From: JBBRVW01 sp038246545
GTDB lineage: Bacteria > Actinomycetota > Actinomycetes > JACCUZ01
DNA length: 64,000 bases
Reading direction: 5' to 3'
Assembly (NCBI GenBank): GCA_038246545.1
Contig: JBBRVW010000019.1
Span: forward strand, 13,980 to 77,979
The notes beneath the pieces were generated by a model. The model worked only from the letters and a program-made list of their open reading frames with translations, was not told the origin of the DNA and did not search any database. A program made the translations under genes and the position numbers. Shown in pieces: positions 59,016-64,000 of the stretch; positions within the stretch are counted from its first letter, which is position 1, and each line of letters starts with the position of its first letter.

Positions 59016-59264
59016 ATGGCTCCCGACGTCGACGTCCTCGTGGACGGCGGCGACCGGGGCTGCGGCGAGCTGCTGCTCGAGCTGCACCGGCGCACCCGCG
59101 ATCTCGGCGACGGCGCACGTGTCCGGCTGGTCACCACCGACCCGGGGGCCGCCGCGGACCTGCCTGCGTGGTGCACTCTCACCGGGCACGAGTTCAGTGG
59201 CACCACCGGCCTCGCGGACGGCCGGGTCGCCTACGACGTCACCATCTCCAGGAGAGGTACATGA
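59016..59264 (+). CDS. TusA-like sulfur-carrier protein
   Basis: An 82-residue protein of the TusA/SirA fold. VDVLVDGGDRGCGELLLELH places Cys 16 where TusA has its sulfur-bearing Cys, although the usual Cys-Pro is Cys-Gly here; VRLVTTDPGAAADLPAWCTL with TGHEF is the strongly conserved second half. It likely carries a persulfide or sulfur-bound group. It opens a run of five coupled genes and is similar to the N-terminal domain of the radical SAM protein two genes on. The ATG at 59016 is favoured by TACGGT; the frame is open further upstream. Confidence 0.82.
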   Translation: MAPDVDVLVDGGDRGCGELLLELHRRTRDLGDGARVRLVTTDPGAAADLPAWCTLTGHEFSGTTGLADGRVAYDVTISRRGT

Positions 59265-59617
59265 GCATCCTCATCTCGATCACCCACGGGGCCGACAACG
59301 CCGACATGGCGACCGTCGGGTTCGTCGTGGCGTCCGCCGCCGCCGCGTCCGCACAGGAGACGACCATCTTCCTGAGCAGCAATGGCGCGACCCTGGCCCG
59401 GGCCGGCGAGGCCGGCGCGATCCACGAGGAGGGCTTCGCGCCCCTGCAGGAGCTGCTGGACGGCTACCTCGAGGCCGGCGGCGCGCTGCTGGTGTGCAGC
59501 CCGTGCGCCAAGAAGCGCGGCATCGGCGAGTCCGACCTGGTTCCCGGCGCCCAGATCGTCGGGGGCGGCAAGGTCGTGGAGATCATGGCTGCCGGGGCCG
59601 CCACCCTGACCTACTAG
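59261..59617 (+). CDS. DsrE-like sulfur-relay protein
   Basis: A 118-residue DsrE/DsrF/DrsH-fold protein: MSILISITHGADNADMATVG at the N-terminus and TTIFLSSNGATLAR as the second strand. The loop LLVCSPCAKKRGIGESDL carries Cys 79 and Cys 82, suited to holding sulfur. The start overlaps the TusA-like stop by four bases and has AGGAGAGGT upstream. TusA and DsrE proteins pass sulfur to each other in known relay systems, so a direct partnership is likely. Confidence 0.87.
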   Translation: MSILISITHGADNADMATVGFVVASAAAASAQETTIFLSSNGATLARAGEAGAIHEEGFAPLQELLDGYLEAGGALLVCSPCAKKRGIGESDLVPGAQIVGGGKVVEIMAAGAATLTY

Positions 59618-59619
59618 CC

Positions 59620-60687
59620 ATGGCCACCAGGTCGCGGCTCGGGCCATCGGCGTTCGAGATCGACGGCGGCAGCATGGACTGCGGTTCGGGGCTGCTGCTG
59701 CTGGTCACCCGTGGGATGCGGGCCGTCCCGGCCGGTGAGGTGCTCGTGGTCCGCACCGAGGAGAAGTCGGTCGTTGACGACCTCCCGTCGTGGGCCCGGC
59801 TGGCCGGCCACGAGCTGCTCGGTGTCGAGGAGGAGTCCCGCAGCGGGCCTTGGCACCTCAGCGTCCGCCGTGGCCTCCAGGCCGGGTTCAGCACCGGCGG
59901 CGGCGCCGACCTCGGGACCCGGCTGTGGCTGTACACGAACTTCGACTGCAACCTGGCCTGTGACTACTGCTGCGCCGAGTCCTCGCCCAAGGCGCCGGCC
60001 CGGCGGATGCCTGCCGATCTGGCGTTCGAGGCCGTCGAGCAGTTCGCGGCCCTGGGTGGCCGCGAGCTGTTGCTGACCGGCGGCGAGCCGTTCCTGCACC
60101 CCGACCTGGGCCGGATCGTCGAGCGGTCCGCGGCGAGGATGCCGGTCACGGTCCTGACCAACGCGATGGTGTTCGGCCGGGGGACGCGCCGGGCGACTCT
60201 CGAGGCGATGGACCGGGACCGCGTCACCCTGCAGATCAGCCTCGACTCCGGAACGGCGGAGGGGCACGACCGGCACCGGGGCAAGGGCAGCTTCGGGCGC
60301 GCGGTCGAGGGCATCCGGCTGGCCCGCGACCTGGGCTTCCGGGTGCGCATCTCGGTCACCCTGTACGCGGAGGACCTCGCGACCCTGGCTTCGGTGCACC
60401 GGATGCTCGACGCCGAGGGGATCCCGCCGGACGACCGGCTGGTCCGCCCGGTCGCGCACGAAGGGGCCGCGGAGAGCGGTGTGCACATCACGGTGGACTC
60501 GATCGCGCCGGAGCCGACGCTCACCGCCGACGGGGCGTGGTGGCACCCGGTCGGGGTCGCCGACCAGAACCTGCGGGTGACCGACTCGCCGCTGCCCGTC
60601 GACGAGGTCTTCGCCACCGTTCGGGACGCGGTCCGCGTCCAGGACGCGTCCGCACACGAAGGAAGGGCGGTCTTCCGCTGTGTCTGA
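59620..60687 (+). CDS. Radical SAM protein with an N-terminal TusA-like domain
   Basis: A 355-residue fusion. Residues 10-85 repeat the TusA-like fold (FEIDGGSMDCGSGLLLLVT with Cys 21; VVDDLPSWARLAGHELLGVE). The radical SAM domain follows, with YTNFDCNLACDYCCAESSPK (cluster Cys 110, 114, 117), LLLTGGEPFLHPDL and LQISLDSGTAEGHDRHRGKG. There is no SPASM or other C-terminal Cys cluster; the tail carries only FRCV. It begins two bases after the DsrE stop. Joining a sulfur carrier to a radical SAM enzyme suggests chemistry on, or sulfur supply from, the carrier. Substrate unknown. Confidence 0.88.
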   Translation: MATRSRLGPSAFEIDGGSMDCGSGLLLLVTRGMRAVPAGEVLVVRTEEKSVVDDLPSWARLAGHELLGVEEESRSGPWHLSVRRGLQAGFSTGGGADLGTRLWLYTNFDCNLACDYCCAESSPKAPARRMPADLAFEAVEQFAALGGRELLLTGGEPFLHPDLGRIVERSAARMPVTVLTNAMVFGRGTRRATLEAMDRDRVTLQISLDSGTAEGHDRHRGKGSFGRAVEGIRLARDLGFRVRISVTLYAEDLATLASVHRMLDAEGIPPDDRLVRPVAHEGAAESGVHITVDSIAPEPTLTADGAWWHPVGVADQNLRVTDSPLPVDEVFATVRDAVRVQDASAHEGRAVFRCV

Positions 60688-61246
60688 GAGCCGAACAGCG
60701 CCGAGCAGCACACGAGCCGTCGACGCCGTCGAGGTGGAGCATCTGGACACCGGCACAGCCAGCCGGGTGGTCGTCGCGGGGGTGCGCATCGCCGTGGCGC
60801 TGATGTGGATCCAGAACGTCAACTGGAAGCGTCCGCCGGACTTCGGCCGCGATGCCGATCGAGGCCTGTACAAGTTCACCAACGACGCCGTGCTGCACCC
60901 CGTCGTGGCGCCCTTCAGCTGGTTCGTCGAGCGCGTCGTCCTGCCGAACTTCACGCTGTTCGGCTACGCGACGCTCCTCCTGGAGTTCAGTCTCGGTGCC
61001 TTCCTGCTGGCAGGACTGCTGACCCGGCTGTGGGCAGTGATCGGGATCGTGCAGACCGCGGCGATCACCATGTCGGTCCTCAATGCGCCGAACGAGTGGC
61101 AGTGGTCCTACTACCTGATGTTCGCCGCCCACTTCGTCCTGCTCGCCAGCGCGGCCGGGCGGGTGGCCGGGTTGGACGCGATCCTGCGACCACGGTGGCG
61201 CCGCTCCGGCAGCCGGCTGGCCGCTCTCGCGCTGAAGGCGTCATGA
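60680..61246 (+). CDS. DoxX/TQO-like membrane protein
   Basis: A 188-residue protein with four membrane helices. VVVAGVRIAVALMWIQNVNW followed by KRPPDFG and LYKFTNDAVLHPVVAPFSWF resembles DoxX and the small thiosulfate:quinone oxidoreductase subunit group (DoxD). FGYATLLLEFSLGAFLLAGL is the third helix region. It could link the cluster's sulfur chemistry to the quinone pool. The GTG at 60680 overlaps the radical SAM gene by eight bases. Confidence 0.83.
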   Translation: MSESRTAPSSTRAVDAVEVEHLDTGTASRVVVAGVRIAVALMWIQNVNWKRPPDFGRDADRGLYKFTNDAVLHPVVAPFSWFVERVVLPNFTLFGYATLLLEFSLGAFLLAGLLTRLWAVIGIVQTAAITMSVLNAPNEWQWSYYLMFAAHFVLLASAAGRVAGLDAILRPRWRRSGSRLAALALKAS

Positions 61247-61647
61247 CCGGGGCGCCGCGCCGGTCGGGGCCGGACGACCTGCTGCGCAACCGCGGGCTAG
61301 GGGTGAGCGCGGCGACCGCCGCCGGCGCGCTCTTCACGCTGTACGACTACACGCCGCTGAACTTCGCGCAGGTGGACGGCCGCATCGCGGTGCTCCTGCT
61401 GGTGCTGGGGGTCGTCGGCGCGGCCGGCGCGGTCCTCGGCCGGGGCGTGGTCCTCGTCGGGGTGGGGGCGGTCCTGCTCCTGCTGGCCTTCGTCCGGCTC
61501 GTCACCTACGGGCACGGTGACGGTCTGATCGGCGGCGGCAGCTCGACGGCGGCCCTGTTCGCCGGACTCGGGTTGGCCCACCTCGGCATCGCCGTCGCGG
61601 CGCGACCGCTCGCCGCCGCCGAACGCGACCGCCGCGACCCCGGGTGA
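61243..61647 (+). CDS. Four-helix membrane protein, unknown function
   Basis: A 134-residue protein overlapping the DoxX stop by four bases. Hydrophobic segments include GVSAATAAGALFTLYDYTPL, IAVLLLVLGVVGAAGAVLG, VVLVGVGAVLLLLAFVRLV and TAALFAGLGLAHLGIAVAA. No conserved motif is recognised. The coupling makes it part of the sulfur/radical SAM unit. Confidence 0.78.
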   Translation: MTGAPRRSGPDDLLRNRGLGVSAATAAGALFTLYDYTPLNFAQVDGRIAVLLLVLGVVGAAGAVLGRGVVLVGVGAVLLLLAFVRLVTYGHGDGLIGGGSSTAALFAGLGLAHLGIAVAARPLAAAERDRRDPG

Positions 61648-61688
61648 CGATCCCGGGGGACGGATCCACGCCTCGCCCGCGCTGCCAC

Positions 61689-61706
61689 ACGAGCGGAACC
61701 GCTCGT
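61689..61706. terminator. Palindrome ACGAGCGG-AA-CCGCTCGT between convergent genes
   Basis: Perfect eight-base arms with a two-base centre, 41 bases after the last gene of the radical SAM operon and 46 bases before the end of the convergent peroxiredoxin gene. Likely a shared terminator. Confidence 0.55.
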
Positions 61707-61752
61707 TGTCCCGGCGTGAGGGTCGACGACAGCAGCTCAGGTCGCCAACCGG

Positions 61753-62271
61753 CTACGCCTCGCCGCGGGCCGGGTAGTCGTTCTCGTTGATGTAGCCGAG
61801 GGCGCGGATCAGGTTGTCCAGGTGCGGGCGGGCGAACGGCATCGACTGCACGTGCGCGGAGTAGAGCGTGCCGTCGTCCCGGACGAGGAAGATGCCGGGC
61901 TCGTTGAACTCGTCCGGCTCCGGCTCCTTCACGCCCTTGCTGACGAACAGTCCCCACTCCCGGGCCTGCGTCATGGTCAGCCCGAAGGCGACCGGGACGT
62001 GGGACAGCTCCCACTCCTGGACGGTGCGGGTGGCGCGCGCCTCGTCGTCCCCGCTGATGGCGACGACGCTGCTCACGCCGACCGCGTCGAGTGCGGCCAG
62101 CTTCCCGTCGAGCTCGTTCAGCTGGTCGTGGCACTTGGGGCAGTGCAGCCCGCGGTAGAAAATCATCAAGGTGAACCGCTTGGGCTGCTGCTCGCCCAGA
62201 CGCCAGCGGCCACCGCCGACCAGGGGCAGGTCCAACTCTGGCGCGTGCTCGCGCATCCGCAACACTGCCAT
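61753..62271 (-). CDS. AhpC/TSA-family peroxiredoxin-like protein
   Basis: A 172-residue thioredoxin-fold protein. The active site is FYRGLHCPKCHDQLNEL, a CxxC in place of the usual peroxiredoxin TxxC, as in the Prx-like2/AhpC-TSA group. Further family segments are ISGDDEARATRTVQEWEL and EPGIFLVRDDGTLYSAHVQS. It may reduce peroxides or act as a thiol-disulfide enzyme. The ATG at 62271 has GGAGA 4 bases upstream; a longer frame upstream is not family-like. Confidence 0.85.
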   Translation of the reverse strand: MAVLRMREHAPELDLPLVGGGRWRLGEQQPKRFTLMIFYRGLHCPKCHDQLNELDGKLAALDAVGVSSVVAISGDDEARATRTVQEWELSHVPVAFGLTMTQAREWGLFVSKGVKEPEPDEFNEPGIFLVRDDGTLYSAHVQSMPFARPHLDNLIRALGYINENDYPARGEA

Positions 62272-62487
62272 GGTGTCTCCGTGATTTCTCTTCGACGTCG
62301 GTGATCGGTACCTCTGCCCGACCGGGCGTGGCGTAACCCAGGCACTCGTGATGGTGGTGACTGCGACGCGAGGTACGAGTCTGGTCTGCCCTAAGTGGGC
62401 CGACGAGCGGCGCGTACGCACGGCGCCCGGCCGCTGGGGCTGTCATAGGGCACGTCACGCGGGGCCGAGCGATTCCGGTGAAGGAAC

Positions 62488-63171
62488 TCACGCCTGCCAC
62501 GCCAGGTAGTGGCTGCCGAGTGAGATGAGGAGGAACCACAAGGCTGCTGCGATGGGTGGTACAGCCAGCACCCACCAGCTGCGTCGTCCGGCGAGGACGG
62601 CTGCCGCGGCAAGCTGGATCGCGAACACGGCGTACATCCCGAACAGGTCCGGGGTCGGCACGACGAGACCAGATAACAGGTACTGAAGACCGACGGGCAG
62701 CATGAGGAGCAGGGCGACCACACTTGCAGCCGTGCGCACCGGGAGCGGAGGGGCACCCGGGGGGTCGCCGGGCTCGGCAGGAGAGCTGTCGACGTCTGCG
62801 CGGCTGGGCCGAGCGGCGAGGAACAACGCCAGCGCCAGGCTCAGGGGCAGGGCTGTGACGAGCCGGGGTGGGGCCGCGAGGACGTCGAGGACGAAGAGCT
62901 CGAGGCCGAGTGTCAGTGCCAGGGCCGCAGCAGCGGGGCGTCGACGGCTGGCGAGCAGAAGCACGGCTGCAGCGACTGCGCCGGCTCCTGCGGTGGCAGT
63001 CATTGCGGCACCGAACATGTGGGAGGCGGTGTCGGTGTACGGGACGGCTTGACCGTTGGCTGTCCGAACCGTGCGCAAGCCAAGAACGGCAGCCGCGACG
63101 AGAGCCAAGCCCGCCTGCAGGTAGGTGACACTTGAGCGAGACGGCTGCATCGAAGCATTCGCCGTGACCAT
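62488..63171 (-). CDS. Membrane protein, unknown function
   Basis: A 227-residue protein with six or seven predicted membrane helices. Examples are YLQAGLALVAAAVLGLRTV, LFVLDVLAAPPRLVTALPL and VVALLLMLPVGLQYLLSGLV. A hydrophilic Asp/Pro-rich loop (SRADVDSSPAEPGDPPGAPP) splits the protein. No motif recognised. The ATG at 63171 is the first in frame; a second in-frame ATG is seven codons on. Confidence 0.72.
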   Translation of the reverse strand: MVTANASMQPSRSSVTYLQAGLALVAAAVLGLRTVRTANGQAVPYTDTASHMFGAAMTATAGAGAVAAAVLLLASRRRPAAAALALTLGLELFVLDVLAAPPRLVTALPLSLALALFLAARPSRADVDSSPAEPGDPPGAPPLPVRTAASVVALLLMLPVGLQYLLSGLVVPTPDLFGMYAVFAIQLAAAAVLAGRRSWWVLAVPPIAAALWFLLISLGSHYLAWQA

Positions 63172-63375
63172 GCAGGGACCATGCCACTCGCTGCCCCGCG
63201 GCGCGTGAGTATGCGGACCCAGTCACGGACGTTGACCCGCAGGCGACCGCCCGACCGATCGCTTGCCGATCACCCTGGCGACGGTGGTCGACGCGGGACC
63301 GCCTTGCATCGTTGCAAGGCCAGCTGCATCATCACGCCTGCGCTCGGTAGTGCCCCCGGCAGTGTCCTGGTTCAG

Positions 63376-63417
63376 GACATCGGAATGGGGTGTCTCGGGA
63401 CATCGGAATGGGGTGTC
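63376..63417 (+). repeat. Two 19-base direct repeats near an IS481-like end
   Basis: GACATCGGAATGGGGTGTC occurs at 63376-63394 and again at 63399-63417, a period of 23. The pattern precedes the start of an IS481-like transposase fragment, so it probably belongs to the element's terminal region. Confidence 0.7.
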
Positions 63418-63456
63418 GCAGGTCTTCGGCATAGCCGATGGCTCCCAGGCTGCGGG

Positions 63457-63531
63457 GTGTCGAAGCGTCGCCTTGTCATCACCGCCGTTCTCGCCGGCCA
63501 GTCGCTCGCTGGCCGCCACGTTGGGGCATAG
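63457..63531 (+). pseudogene. IS481-family transposase fragment (N-terminus only)
   Basis: From the GTG at 63457 the frame reads VSKRRLVITAVLAGQSLAGR and stops after 24 codons. The first 16 residues match how IS481-like transposases begin; after GQS the similarity ends, so the element was cut about 50 bases into the gene. No second end or catalytic DDE region is present before the window ends. Confidence 0.68.
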
Positions 63532-63560
63532 TCACATCAGGCGAGGAAGGACGGCGAAGC

Positions 63561-63902
63561 ATGCACGGGATCGCGCATCTCGGGCTCGGACTCGCGGCTG
63601 TGTTGTGCGCGTCCTGCACGTCGCCTTCGACGTCGCCAAACGGTGGTGACCGATCGGCGGCGCAGTCCCAGGACAATTCGGCGACGCGGCCGACACCGAC
63701 GACATCTCGAACCGCGAGCGGCACGCCAAGCGGTGCTCCGCAATCGGCGTCGCCGGATGCGGGCGGGGCTCAGCCGGCTTCGACGACCGCGCCTGCTGAC
63801 GGCAGGCGCTGCTTCGGGAAGCTGGTGACGATCGTGGCACGGCGGGGACACGAGACCTTAGCCCGGATCCACCGTTGTGCTGGGGTGAACGGCGGGTCGT
63901 GA
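63561..63902 (+). CDS. Small putative lipoprotein
   Basis: A 113-residue protein: MHGIAHLGLGLAAVLCASC is a short signal with a lipobox-like end (CASC), then a long Ser/Thr/Pro-rich low-complexity stretch, then a short ordered tail with FGKLVTIVARRGHETLARIH. The tail is too short for a normal domain, so the protein may be truncated. The ATG has AGGAAGGA 9 bases upstream. It begins shortly after the IS481 remnant and its base composition is less GC-rich than the rest. Confidence 0.55.
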   Translation: MHGIAHLGLGLAAVLCASCTSPSTSPNGGDRSAAQSQDNSATRPTPTTSRTASGTPSGAPQSASPDAGGAQPASTTAPADGRRCFGKLVTIVARRGHETLARIHRCAGVNGGS

Positions 63903-64000
63903 CGCACGAATGCCCTGCTGTGCAAAGAGAATGTGGCTTGCGAAGGTCAACAAACTCAGCACACAGGAGGGCATCCGCTGGATGCGAGTCTGCCATGGCG
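63903..64000. other. Lower-GC edge of the window
   Basis: The last 98 bases are clearly poorer in GC than the chromosome to the left. Short frames exist on both strands but none can be assigned. The shift, next to an IS remnant, suggests horizontally acquired DNA continuing to the right. Confidence 0.4.

Overview
The window is chromosomal DNA from a high-GC actinobacterium. Evidence: very GC-rich coding DNA, frequent GTG/TTG starts, many start codons placed 6-7 bases behind a TANNNT -10 box (leaderless mRNAs), mycothiol-linked enzyme families, an IdeR-type iron repressor, GAF-ANTAR and STAS regulators, DUF3027/DUF2530/DUF4383 families, and a ydaO-type c-di-AMP leader before an NlpC/P60 gene. 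No rRNA or tRNA gene was seen and the genus cannot be fixed; the gene order ppx, sugar isomerase, proC and the pair ppk1-mutT1 resembles that of mycobacteria.

Layout. 0-12 kb: a partial Cys-rich protein, exopolyphosphatase, TIM-barrel isomerase, methyltransferase, a TetR regulator with an ABC exporter, an MFS transporter, proline dehydrogenase and proC, HAD and APH-like enzymes, and a CcdA-thioredoxin pair. 12-20 kb: aldo/keto reductase, MFS, DUF3027, a secreted two-repeat protein, a large sacsin/Hsp90-like ATPase, then two adjacent membrane genes that each carry a one-base frameshift. 20-28 kb: DUF2530, NCS2 purine permease, GAF-EAL protein, tandem fluoride channels, a wrecked GlnR-like regulator, and a GAF-ANTAR/GAF-ANTAR/STAS signalling block. 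28-38 kb: MarR-MFS, mycothiol-family enzyme, sarcosine oxidase-like flavoenzyme, RNA phosphodiesterase with a tiny membrane ORF, frameshifted aldo/keto reductase, MFS, methyltransferase, and a divergent two-component pair. 39-48 kb: an envelope lipid/glycan operon (LPG-synthase-like, GT4, PIG-L, PAP2), LuxR, MFS, serC, citrate synthase and pdxH. 49-57 kb: a DNA-repair operon (UdgX, AlkZ-like, hotdog) divergent from ideR, rhodanese, riboswitch-controlled NlpC/P60, and mutT1-ppk1. 57-62 kb: GAF-PAS-GGDEF, then an uncommon five-gene operon TusA-like / DsrE-like / TusA-radical SAM fusion / DoxX-TQO-like / membrane protein. 62-64 kb: peroxiredoxin-like, membrane protein, then a lower-GC edge with an IS481 remnant and a small lipoprotein.

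The strongest candidate for an undescribed system is the TusA-DsrE-radical SAM-DoxX operon (59.0-61.6 kb). Four genes show one-base losses in or beside short C/G runs, which points to sequencing error as much as to gene decay. Ppx at the left and Ppk1 at the right give both arms of polyphosphate metabolism; GGDEF and EAL proteins give both arms of c-di-GMP turnover.
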